Shown here: piece by piece, positions 1 to 7,161 of the stretch
How positions within the stretch are numbered: the stretch's first letter is position 1
Layout of the letters: each line of letters starts with the position of its first letter
From: Mycolicibacterium moriokaense
GTDB lineage: Bacteria; Actinomycetota; Actinomycetes; Mycobacteriales; Mycobacteriaceae
Assembly: GCF_010726085.1 (NCBI RefSeq)
Contig: NZ_AP022560.1
Span: 1,488,001 to 1,552,000, forward strand
Direction of reading: 5' to 3'
DNA length: 64,000 bases
Translations under genes and position numbers: made by a program
The notes under the pieces: generated by a model
Databases searched by the model: none
The model's input: the letters and a program-made list of their open reading frames with translations, nothing else
Told to the model about the DNA's origin: nothing

Positions 1-1070
1 TCGCACGGCAGCGGATCGGGCACCACACCGTGGTCGGCGCGGGTGTAGGCCGTATCGAGCTGGCGGTAGGTCTCGTTGATGTGAAACGTCCCGCCGAACG
101 CCTGCTCCGGCCCGACGGTCTCGTCGCGCAATCGGGGCAACCTGCGCAACATCAGGTTGACCTTCACCTGCGCACCCGGTGCCTGGTCGGGTGCTGGCTC
201 GTCGAGCAGTGCGGCCAGCACCGTCGGCGTCACGTTCGCGAGCACGTGGGTGGCGTTCACGCGGTGTTCCCGGCCGTCGCGCCGGTAGCACACCTGCCCG
301 TCCGGGTCGATGTGGTAAACATCTGCACCGCAGGCGATTTCGGCGCCGTGTCCGGTGGCGGCGGCGGCCAGTGCGCCGCTGACCGCGCCCATGCCGCCGA
401 TCGGGACGTCCCAGTCGCCGGTGCCACCGCCGAGCAGGTGGTAGAGGAAGCAGATGTTCTGTGTCAGCGACGGGTCGTCGAGTCGGGCGAACGTGCCGAT
501 CAGCGCGTCGGTGGCCATCACTCCGCGCACGAGGTCGTTGGACACCGCGGAGGTGATGGCGTGGCCGATCGGCTCGTCGATGATCGAGCGCCACGCGGCG
601 TCGTCGCCCACCTGAGTGCGCGCCTCGTAGCGGGTGCACAGCGGCTGCAGCAGGGTCGGCCACAACCGCGACGTGAGCGCCCGCGCGCGTTGGTAGAACT
701 CGTCGAAGCCCGTCTCGTCGGCGTCCGCGCCGATCGCACCGAACGTCGACGAAGGGCCGATCAGCAGTCCGGTCCGGCCGCCGGTCTCGGGGTCGGGGGT
801 GTAGGAGGAGTAGCGCCGCCGCGCCAACCGCACCCGGGCGCCGAGGTCCTCGACGATGCGCCTGGGCAGCAGGCTCACCAGATAGGAGTAGCGGGACAAC
901 CGCGCGTCGACGCCCTCGAAGGCGTGCGCCGACACGGCCGCACCGCCGACGTGGTCGAGTCGCTCCAGCACCTGCACGCGGCGTCCCGCGCGGGCCAGGT
1001 ACGCCGCAGCGACCAGCCCGTTGTGCCCGCCGCCGACCACGACGACGTCATATGTCGCCGACGAGCTCAG
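1..1070 (-). CDS. FAD-dependent oxidoreductase, phytoene-desaturase type (Rv0897c-like), C-terminus cut by window edge
   Basis: The N-terminus carries a dinucleotide-binding fold (YDVVVVGGGHNG) followed by LERLDHVGGAA, the pattern of FAD-binding phytoene-desaturase/PYROXD2-like amine-oxidase-fold proteins. About 355 residues are visible before the left edge, so the protein is incomplete. The substrate is unknown. The start is odd: no ATG, GTG or TTG lies in frame close upstream of the FAD-binding strand. The best candidate is a CTG at 1070-1068 whose last two bases belong to the TGA of the upstream DUF2630 gene (CTGA overlap). The alternative is an internal GTG at 1040, which would remove the first beta strand. 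The place next to the DUF2630 gene and prrAB matches Rv0897c-Rv0898c in M. tuberculosis. Family assignment is firm, the start is not. Confidence 0.8.
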   Translation of the reverse strand, partial: MSSSATYDVVVVGGGHNGLVAAAYLARAGRRVQVLERLDHVGGAAVSAHAFEGVDARLSRYSYLVSLLPRRIVEDLGARVRLARRRYSSYTPDPETGGRTGLLIGPSSTFGAIGADADETGFDEFYQRARALTSRLWPTLLQPLCTRYEARTQVGDDAAWRSIIDEPIGHAITSAVSNDLVRGVMATDALIGTFARLDDPSLTQNICFLYHLLGGGTGDWDVPIGGMGAVSGALAAAATGHGAEIACGADVYHIDPDGQVCYRRDGREHRVNATHVLANVTPTVLAALLDEPAPDQAPGAQVKVNLMLRRLPRLRDETVGPEQAFGGTFHINETYRQLDTAYTRADHGVVPDPLPC

Positions 1071-1315
1071 TTGAGGTAGCCCTCGACCTCGTCGGGCGGG
1101 CGCACGCTCGCGGCCCTGGGATCGCCGCCGGTCTCTCGCAGTGCCCGGCGCTGGCGCAGCAGGTCCCAACACTGGTCCAACTGGACTTCGAGGGCGCGCA
1201 GGCGCTGATGCTCCTCAGACTCGTCGATGTCGCGGTGCTGCAGCTGCTCCCGCAGGCGCTGCTCCTCTGCGACCAGTTCGTTGACCTGATTGAGAATGTC
1301 TTGGTCCTTCGCCAT
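1067..1315 (-). CDS. DUF2630 family protein (Rv0898c-like)
   Basis: A small acidic, strongly helical protein of 82 residues starting MAKDQDILNQVNELVAEEQ. It is rich in Glu, Gln, Leu and Arg with heptad-like spacing through residue 60, so it probably forms a helical hairpin or coiled coil. Length and opening fit DUF2630, whose mycobacterial member Rv0898c lies beside the same oxidoreductase. No catalytic motif is visible and the function is unknown. The start is only about 20-30 bp from the divergent FKBP gene, so their promoters must overlap each other's coding ends or the mRNAs are leaderless. Confidence 0.75.
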   Translation of the reverse strand: MAKDQDILNQVNELVAEEQRLREQLQHRDIDESEEHQRLRALEVQLDQCWDLLRQRRALRETGGDPRAASVRPPDEVEGYLN

Positions 1316-1346
1316 TGGTCCAGTCTGCCCGACTACGGTGAGTACG

Positions 1347-1721
1347 GTGACTTCCACTTCAGGGCAGAAGCCCGAGATCGAGTTTCCCGACGGACCCGCC
1401 CCGGCCGAACTGGTCATCAAGGACCTGGTCGTCGGTGACGGTGCTGAGGCGGTGCCCGGCGGCACCGTCGATGTGCACTACGTCGGGGTCGAGTACGACA
1501 CCGGCGAGGAGTTCGACAGCTCGTGGGCCCGCAACGAGTCGATCGAGTTCCCGTTGCGCGGTCTGATCCAGGGCTGGCAGGACGGCATCCCCGGGATGAA
1601 GGTCGGCGGCCGCCGCCAGCTCGTCATCCCGCCGGAGCAGGCCTACGGCCCGGCGGGCGGCGGGCACCGGTTGTCCGGCAAGACGCTGATCTTCGTCATC
1701 GACCTGCTGGGCACGCGCTAG
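1347..1721 (+). CDS. FKBP-type peptidyl-prolyl cis-trans isomerase
   Basis: A single-domain FKBP of about 124 residues. It shows the usual FKBP series: VDVHYVGVEYDTGEEFDSSW near the start of the domain, then PLRGLIQGWQDGIPGMKVGGRRQL, IPPEQAYG and LIFVIDLL. These residues form the hydrophobic prolyl-binding pocket. No signal peptide is evident, so it is probably cytosolic. The start is uncertain between GTG 1347 and GTG 1338; both follow the short divergent gap to the DUF2630 gene. It occupies the position that ompA-Rv0901 take between Rv0898c and prrB in M. tuberculosis. An inverted repeat follows the stop. Confidence 0.9.
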   Translation: MTSTSGQKPEIEFPDGPAPAELVIKDLVVGDGAEAVPGGTVDVHYVGVEYDTGEEFDSSWARNESIEFPLRGLIQGWQDGIPGMKVGGRRQLVIPPEQAYGPAGGGHRLSGKTLIFVIDLLGTR

Positions 1722-1728
1722 TTCCTTC

Positions 1729-1790
1729 CGCGAACAGACGTGAACGCCCCCATTTTGTCGGCGTGTCGGGGGTTTTGGCGTCTGCTCGCG
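1729..1790. repeat. Imperfect inverted repeat between convergent genes (family I)
   Basis: Left arm 1729-1751 begins CGCGAACAGACG and right arm 1768-1790 ends CGTCTGCTCGCG. About 18 of 23 positions pair. It fills the gap between the FKBP stop and the prrB stop, fitting a bidirectional terminator without a T tract. The arm sequence recurs in the perfect repeat at 29433-29490. Confidence 0.7.
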
Positions 1791-1798
1791 AGCAGAAC

Positions 1799-3139
1799 TT
1801 AGCTGGGACCGGGCAGCTTCAGTAACAGCCGGGCGCCGCCGAGCGGGCTCTGCTCCAGAGACGCTGTGCCGCCGTGCAATTCGGCCTGCTGGGCGACCAG
1901 CGCAAGACCGAGGCCCGAGCCGGAGTGCGACGCGGTCGAGCCGCGGGAGAACCGGTCGAACACGACTCGGCGCTCGTCCTCGGGAACGCCGACACCGTCG
2001 TCGTCGATCGCGATCTCAACACCCTCGCGCGAGCTGACCGCCGACAGCTGCACCCGCTTCGCGCCGCCGTGCTTGACGGCGTTGGCGATCGCGTTGTCGA
2101 CCGCCAACCGCAGGCCTGCCGGCAGCCCGACGATGATCACCGTCGGGGCGGGCACCAGCGAGACGTCCAGATCCGGGTACACCCGCATCGCATCTTGCGC
2201 CGCGCGATCCAGCAGCTCGGTGATGTCGACCGGGACGTGGTCGTCGGCCGTCGTCAGCTCGCCCTGGGCCAGCCGCTCGAGCGCCGAAAGCGTCGCCTCG
2301 ATACGCGACTGCGTGCGGATGACGTCGTTGACGACCTCCTTGCGCTGCTCCTCGGGCAGATCCAGCGTGGAGAGCACCTCGAGGTTGGTCCGCATCGCCG
2401 TCAGCGGCGTCCGCAGCTCGTGCGCCGACACCGAGGCGAAGTCGCGGGCCGACGTCAACGCGGCCTTGGTCTTCTCCTGCTCGGTCCACACCCGCTCGAC
2501 CAGTCCCTGCACCGCCTCCGCGATCTCCACGGCTTCGGTGGCGCCGCGGACGTCGATGTCCGGATCCTCGTCGCCCGCCTCGATCTGCCGGGTCTGCTGA
2601 GCCAGCCGTTTGAACGGACGCACGGCGAACGCCGCCAGCACCCAGCCGCCGACCGTCGCCGCACCGATCGCCAGCGTGCAGATGATGATCACCCGGCGGT
2701 GCAGGTTGTTGATGTCGGCGATGGTCCCTTCGTACGTCGCCCCGACGGCCACCGACATCGGTTCGGGATACCGGATGTCGACCGTGCGCACCCGATAGCG
2801 CACGCCGTCGATGTAGGTGTCCTCGTACCCCGGCTCCAGCTGCGGCAGGACGATCTTGGAGTTCGACGTCACCTGACCGTCCTTGCGCACCGTGATAACG
2901 GCGTCCTGGTCGTTGGGTGACTTCGGGATCTCGTCGAGTCCCCGCGGCAGGAACGGAATCGCGAACCCCGCGGCCTCGTCGAGGCGGCGGTCAAGGCGCT
3001 CGTTCCACGCGTCGGTGATGCCGAACCAGACCACGGTGCCCGCGATGACCACCACGATCGCCCCGGCGATCGCGCTGGTGAACGCCACTCGCTGGCGGAG
3101 TGACGGAGTCCTGCGGAAGACCCGGGTCAGCAGGCTCAT
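1799..3139 (-). CDS. prrB: Sensor histidine kinase PrrB
   Basis: 446 residues. TM1 spans about residues 20-42, an extracytoplasmic sensor region follows, and TM2 lies at about 150-172, then a HAMP linker. The dimerisation/phosphoacceptor helix has SVSAHELRTPLTAM with phospho-accepting His240. The ATPase domain shows the N box (DNAIANAVKHGG), the G1 box (DDDGVGVP) and the G2 box (SGSGLGLALV). Length and sequence match mycobacterial PrrB. It starts 15 bp after the prrA stop, so the pair is co-transcribed with the regulator first. A second ATG nine bases upstream (3148) is possible. In mycobacteria PrrAB controls respiration, nitrogen and adaptation genes; that role is known for the family and not visible here. 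Confidence 0.95.
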   Translation of the reverse strand: MSLLTRVFRRTPSLRQRVAFTSAIAGAIVVVIAGTVVWFGITDAWNERLDRRLDEAAGFAIPFLPRGLDEIPKSPNDQDAVITVRKDGQVTSNSKIVLPQLEPGYEDTYIDGVRYRVRTVDIRYPEPMSVAVGATYEGTIADINNLHRRVIIICTLAIGAATVGGWVLAAFAVRPFKRLAQQTRQIEAGDEDPDIDVRGATEAVEIAEAVQGLVERVWTEQEKTKAALTSARDFASVSAHELRTPLTAMRTNLEVLSTLDLPEEQRKEVVNDVIRTQSRIEATLSALERLAQGELTTADDHVPVDITELLDRAAQDAMRVYPDLDVSLVPAPTVIIVGLPAGLRLAVDNAIANAVKHGGAKRVQLSAVSSREGVEIAIDDDGVGVPEDERRVVFDRFSRGSTASHSGSGLGLALVAQQAELHGGTASLEQSPLGGARLLLKLPGPS

Positions 3140-3154
3140 GGCGTACTCATGGAT

Positions 3155-3856
3155 TCACTGCGTCCTCAGGACGAATCCCACTCCCCGCACGGTGTGCAGC
3201 AGTCGGGGGGCACCGCCGGCCTCGAGCTTGCGGCGTAGGTACCCGATGAACACGTCGACGACGTTGGTGTCGGCGGCGAAGTCGTAACCCCACACCAGCT
3301 CGAGCAGCTGAGCACGCGACAGCACCGCGGTCTTGTGCTCGGCCAGCACCGCGAGCAAATCGAACTCGCGCTTGGTGAGGTCGACGTCGGCGCCGTTGAC
3401 CCGGGCGCGACGGCCGGGGATGTCGACCTCCAACGGGCCGACCTGGATGGTCTCCGACGAGAACGTGGCCGTCGACCCGCGTCTGCGCAGCAGCGCCTTC
3501 ACGCGCGCGACGAGTTCCTGCAGCACGAACGGTTTGACCAGGTAATCGTCGGCGCCGGCTTCCAGTCCCGCCACGCGGTCGTCGACCGAGCTGCGCGCGG
3601 ACAGCACGCAGACGGGCACGTCGTTGTCCATGGCCCGCAGCGCGGTGACCACGCTGACGCCGTCGAGGACCGGCATGTTGATGTCGAGCACGATGGCGTC
3701 GGGCCGGGTCTCCGTGGCGCTGCGCAGCGCCTCCGCGCCGTCGATCGCGGTGGACACATCGAAGCCGGACAGCCGTAGTCCACGCTCGAGAGAGGCGAGC
3801 ACGTCGGGGTCGTCGTCGACCACGAGCACCCGGGGTGAGGCTGCTCCACTGTCCAT
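3155..3856 (-). CDS. prrA: OmpR-family response regulator PrrA
   Basis: 233 residues from ATG 3856. The receiver domain has the acidic pocket VVDDDPD, phospho-acceptor Asp58 (IVLDINMP) and Lys108 (KPF). The C-terminal winged helix ends with [11 protein letters not shown], typical of OmpR/PhoB regulators. It is close to identical to PrrA of M. tuberculosis over the parts I can compare by eye. In that species accD3 follows directly upstream; here a PLD-like gene diverges instead. A longer reading from 3889 is possible, but the family usually starts near this ATG. Confidence 0.95.
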   Translation of the reverse strand: MDSGAASPRVLVVDDDPDVLASLERGLRLSGFDVSTAIDGAEALRSATETRPDAIVLDINMPVLDGVSVVTALRAMDNDVPVCVLSARSSVDDRVAGLEAGADDYLVKPFVLQELVARVKALLRRRGSTATFSSETIQVGPLEVDIPGRRARVNGADVDLTKREFDLLAVLAEHKTAVLSRAQLLELVWGYDFAADTNVVDVFIGYLRRKLEAGGAPRLLHTVRGVGFVLRTQ

Positions 3857-3963
3857 GGTCACAATCTTGCCTGATGGCGCCGTCCACATGCGTCAGGCGC
3901 GTAAGTGCCGTGGTCTCGCCGTTGCGGCGGTCTTGTCACCGCTGGGTCACGCCCGTCGAAACG

Positions 3964-4006
3964 ATCACGTGATAGCAAAGCGAGCAAACTCGTCCGCTGC
4001 TAGCAT
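3964..4006. promoter_or_regulatory. Divergent promoter region between prrA and the PLD-like gene
   Basis: A perfect 10-bp palindrome ATCACGTGAT lies at 3964-3973. A -10-like TAGCAT at 4001-4006 ends nine bases before the GTG start at 4016, a spacing typical of mycobacterial leaderless transcripts. Both readings are inferences from sequence alone. Confidence 0.4.
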
Positions 4007-4015
4007 CCGACACTT

Positions 4016-5005
4016 GTGCCAGTGCCACCACCCCGGTTGATCGTCGAGCCCGACGACGGTGTGGAACCGGTGCGCGAATTCATCTCCTCGGCGCAGAGCT
4101 CACTGCTGATCAAGCAGTTCACCTTCACCGAAGAGACCCTGATCGACGCGGTCATCGAACGGCGCAACGCGGGTGTCGACGTGCGGGTCATGCTCAACCC
4201 CGCGCGCTCGGGCGGTGACCGGGCCAACGACGAGACGTTCCAGAAATTCGCCGACGCCGGTATCGCCGTGCGGTGGTCGAACCCGAAGTTCTATGTGACG
4301 CATGAGAAGTCGATCGTGGTCGACAACCAGGCCGCACTGGTCGCCACGTTCAACCTCTGCACGAAGTACTTCACGCTCACCCGTGACTACGGTGTGATCA
4401 CCCACGACCGCGTGCACGTCGCGCAGATCGTCGAGGTGTTCGACGCCGACTGGCAGGAGCTCGACTGGACGTGCTCGGCCTACGAGGGTCTGCTCTGGAG
4501 CAATTCCAACTCCCGCTATCACATGGCGCAGTTCATCGACACCGCGACAACCCGGCTCGATATCCAGCACCCCAAATACGTCGACGCCGTCATTCTCGAG
4601 CGAATCGCGGCCGCCGCCGACCGCGGGGTGAAGGTGCACGTGCTCTGCGGCGGTAGGCACGGCATCAGCGAATGGGACATCCTCGACACGTTCGCGTCGC
4701 TGCGGACCCTGCGCCGGTTCGGTGTCAAGGTGCACAAGCAGAAGAACCTGCGGGTGCACGCCAAGCTGCTGCTGGTCGACGACGAGCGTGCGCTGGTCGG
4801 CTCGATGAACATCGACCGCAGTGCCTTCGACCTACGTCGTGAGCTGGGAATACAGATATCGGATGCGGCGACGGTGGCACGCCTGAAGGAGGTGTTCGCC
4901 GCCGACTGGGAGAGTTCGCACCACTACGAGCCGCCGGATCCGCTGCAGCCGGCGCACCACCACGAGGACGACTTTCCGCACGACCACGAACTCATGCATG
5001 AGTGA
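4016..5005 (+). CDS. Phospholipase D / cardiolipin synthase-like protein with His-rich tail
   Basis: 329 residues with two HKD motifs: H96-E-K-x4-D103 and H248-A-K-x4-D255, each followed by a family-typical N (ATFN, VGSMN). This is the pseudo-dimeric active site of the PLD superfamily, so a phosphatidyl-transferase, phospholipase or nuclease reaction via a phospho-His intermediate is expected. It lacks the N-terminal membrane helices of classical cardiolipin synthases. The last about 30 residues contain clustered His and acidic residues (AHHHEDDFPHDHELMHE), a likely metal-binding tail. The start is GTG 4016; GTG 4022 is also possible. Its stop overlaps the following chrA-like start by 8 bp, so the genes are coupled. 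Confidence 0.85.
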   Translation: MPVPPPRLIVEPDDGVEPVREFISSAQSSLLIKQFTFTEETLIDAVIERRNAGVDVRVMLNPARSGGDRANDETFQKFADAGIAVRWSNPKFYVTHEKSIVVDNQAALVATFNLCTKYFTLTRDYGVITHDRVHVAQIVEVFDADWQELDWTCSAYEGLLWSNSNSRYHMAQFIDTATTRLDIQHPKYVDAVILERIAAAADRGVKVHVLCGGRHGISEWDILDTFASLRTLRRFGVKVHKQKNLRVHAKLLLVDDERALVGSMNIDRSAFDLRRELGIQISDAATVARLKEVFAADWESSHHYEPPDPLQPAHHHEDDFPHDHELMHE

Positions 5006-5570
5006 GCCCGAGCCGCCGCTCGAGAAGGTCTCGCTGGTCGAGCTGGCGTGGACGTTCAACCACATCGCGCTGGCCTCGTTCGGGGGTGGGCTGTCCGCCT
5101 GGTCGCGCGAAGTGCTCGTCGTCGAGAAGCAATGGCTCGGCGAGGAGGAGTTCCTCTCCGCCATGACGATGTGCCGGATTCTGCCCGGCGCCAACCAGGT
5201 GAACATGGCCGTGTTCGCGGGCAGCAAGATGCGCGGGCTGCCCGGCGTGCTGGCTGCGCTGTTCGGGCTGTGCTTCGTGCCCGTCGTCATCGTCCTCGTG
5301 ATGGCGTTTTTGTACTTCCGGTTCAAGGAGCAGGCCGCGGTCAAAGGTGTCCTGCACGGCGCGTCGGCCGCGGCCGTCGCACTGACCCTGGCGATGGTGA
5401 TCCAGACCGGCAGGAAATGCCTCACGGGACTGATGCCGATCGCGCTCTTCCTTGCGGCGTTCGTGTTGAACGGGCTCGTGCGACTGCCGCTGCCGCTCAC
5501 ACTGTTGATCGTCGCCCCGCTCTCGCTGTGGTGGGCGTGGCCGAGAAGCCCTGCGGCACAGGCGAAATGA
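4998..5570 (+). CDS. Chromate transporter family protein, first half-size subunit
   Basis: 190 residues, about five hydrophobic segments. The opening WTFNHIALASFGGGLSAW and the later LPGANQVNMAVFAGSKMRG match the CHR domain (FGGG and PG-x-N signatures). Classical ChrA contains two CHR domains; here each is a separate gene (this and the next) joined by an ATGA overlap, the arrangement of short-chain ChrA pairs. The substrate may be chromate/sulfate-like, but many mycobacterial CHR proteins have no tested substrate. Confidence 0.85.
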   Translation: MSEPEPPLEKVSLVELAWTFNHIALASFGGGLSAWSREVLVVEKQWLGEEEFLSAMTMCRILPGANQVNMAVFAGSKMRGLPGVLAALFGLCFVPVVIVLVMAFLYFRFKEQAAVKGVLHGASAAAVALTLAMVIQTGRKCLTGLMPIALFLAAFVLNGLVRLPLPLTLLIVAPLSLWWAWPRSPAAQAK

Positions 5571-6112
5571 GCACCTACCTCCAGATCGCCGGCATGTTCG
5601 CGGCGCTGTCGCTGCTTTCGATCGGCGGCGGCAACGCGGTGCTGCCCGACATGCATCGCCAGGCGGTCACCGGGCATCACTGGCTGACCAACGCCCAATT
5701 CGCCGACGTCTTCTCGATCTCGCAGACCGCGCCGGGTCCGAGCATCCTGATCGTGACCCTCGTCGGATACGGCGCCGGACTGACGGTCGGCGGGGTGCCC
5801 GGCGCGATCCTCGGCGGACTCATCGCGACGGTCGCGATGATCGTTCCGGCCGCCTCCCTGATGTACACGGTGACGCTGTTCTGGCAGAAGGCGCAGAACT
5901 CGAAATGGCGGATCGCCGTTGAAAAAGGCTTCGCACCGCTGACCGTCGGACTGATCATGGCCACCTCGCTGGTGATGAGCCGGACGGCCGACCACGACTG
6001 GCGGGCCTACCTGCTCACCGCGATCTGCACCGCGATCTTCGTCTCCACCAAGCTCAACCCGCTGCTTGTGGTGGCGGCGGCGGGTGTCATCGGCTATTTC
6101 GGAATTGTTTGA
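5567..6112 (+). CDS. Chromate transporter family protein, second half-size subunit
   Basis: 181 residues with a second CHR domain: LSLLSIGGGNAVLPDMHR near the start and ISQTAPGPSILIVTLVGYG, then several membrane segments. The ATG overlaps the TGA of the partner gene. Presumably it forms a heterodimer with opposite membrane topology to the first half, as shown for other short-chain ChrA pairs. No frameshift is implied: both halves have proper starts and stops. Confidence 0.85.
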   Translation: MSTYLQIAGMFAALSLLSIGGGNAVLPDMHRQAVTGHHWLTNAQFADVFSISQTAPGPSILIVTLVGYGAGLTVGGVPGAILGGLIATVAMIVPAASLMYTVTLFWQKAQNSKWRIAVEKGFAPLTVGLIMATSLVMSRTADHDWRAYLLTAICTAIFVSTKLNPLLVVAAAGVIGYFGIV

Positions 6113-6174
6113 CGCAGCCGCAAAAAAAGTAGTGCGGTAACCGAGCACATGCGCGATCGGCCTGCTATCTACAT

Positions 6175-7056
6175 ATGGTGACGGTCAAAACCCCCGACTC
6201 CGTCGGGGCCCCGCCGCCGGAACGGGCACCTGAGCCGGCCTCCACCTCGCGTTCGATCCCGGATCTCTGTCGCGCGCTGATCTCGAATCGCAAGTTCGAG
6301 CTCACCATCGTCGCGGTCATCGTCGTCAACGCGATCGTGCTGGGCATGGGAACCTACGCCGACATCGCGAGTCGGTACGAATCCCTGTTCAACACCATTT
6401 ACAACGTCATCCTCGGCATCTATGTCGTCGAGCTGCTGATCCGCCTGACGGCCTACCGGTGGAACCCCCGCGAGTTCGTCAAAGACGGTTGGAACATCTT
6501 CGACTTCATCGTCGTCGTCGCATCGTTCGTACCGTCGCTGCGGGCGAACGCGATGCTGCTGCGCCTCGTGCGACTGCTGCGCATCGTGCGCCTTGTCCGT
6601 TTCCTGCCCGATCTGCGTCTCCTCGTGATGGCGGCGGGTAAGAGCGTGCCGGGCATCGCGTCGCTGGCGGGTGCGACCTTCGTGCTCATCTTCATTTACG
6701 GGATGGGCGGCTGGGTGCTCTTCTCGGCTCACGATCCGGCGTCCTACGGCAACGTCGGGCAGGCGATGCTGACGATGTTCGTGATGCTGACCCTGGAGAA
6801 CTTCCCCGACAACGTCGCGATGGGCCAACAGGTTTCGCAGTGGACCATCCTGTACTTCATCAGCTACGTGCTGCTGGCCAGCTTCCTGATCTTCAACCTG
6901 TTCATCGGCATCGTGCTCAACGCCATGGAACAGGCCAGGGAGTCCGACCGCAAGGAACACGAGACCGACGACCTGCTGGCCCGACTACGCGCCGCGCGGG
7001 ATGCGCTGGAACAGGCCGAAGAGGAACTACAGAAGACGCATCGCGACGACCAGTAG
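6175..7056 (+). CDS. Voltage-gated ion channel, single-domain six-TM (BacNav-like)
   Basis: 293 residues. S1-S3 lie at about residues 42-120. S4 (about 127-150) has positively charged residues at roughly every third position (LLRLVRLLRIVRLVRF). The pore helix and filter read FVMLTLENFPD at about 203-213, and S6 (about 225-250) ends IGIVLNAM. The filter resembles the TLESW motif of bacterial sodium channels with the field-site Glu kept, and differs from potassium-channel TVGYG. A C-terminal coiled coil (about 255-293, rich in Arg, Glu, Ala and Leu) is typical of tetrameric BacNav channels. It stands alone in its own orientation group. A TATCTA at 6166 could be a -10 element; GTG 6178 could then be a leaderless start. 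Confidence 0.85.
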   Translation: MVTVKTPDSVGAPPPERAPEPASTSRSIPDLCRALISNRKFELTIVAVIVVNAIVLGMGTYADIASRYESLFNTIYNVILGIYVVELLIRLTAYRWNPREFVKDGWNIFDFIVVVASFVPSLRANAMLLRLVRLLRIVRLVRFLPDLRLLVMAAGKSVPGIASLAGATFVLIFIYGMGGWVLFSAHDPASYGNVGQAMLTMFVMLTLENFPDNVAMGQQVSQWTILYFISYVLLASFLIFNLFIGIVLNAMEQARESDRKEHETDDLLARLRAARDALEQAEEELQKTHRDDQ

Positions 7057-7084
7057 TAGTTCCGCGACACCTCCCCGGAAGCAA

Positions 7085-7115
7085 TTGACCTCAAGAATTG
7101 TTGAGGTTTTACGGT
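7085..7115 (+). promoter_or_regulatory. MerR-type promoter/operator upstream of ABC exporter
   Basis: A -35 TTGACC (7085-7090) and a -10-like TACGGT (7110-7115) are separated by 19 bp. The spacer region carries a dyad ACCTCAA-N6-TTGAGGT (7088-7107) with perfect 7-bp arms. An over-long spacer with a centred dyad is the hallmark of promoters activated by MerR/SoxR-family proteins, and CCTCAA..TTGAGG resembles a SoxR box. No MerR gene is in the window. Confidence 0.6.
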
Positions 7116-7161
7116 GCCTGCAGCAGGTTATCCACTTGCACGCAATGGGAAGATGTTCTAA

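Noticed and set aside
4998..6112. Frameshifted or split chrA pseudogene
   Set aside because: Both halves have proper starts, an ATGA junction and complete CHR domains, matching known two-gene short-chain ChrA systems.
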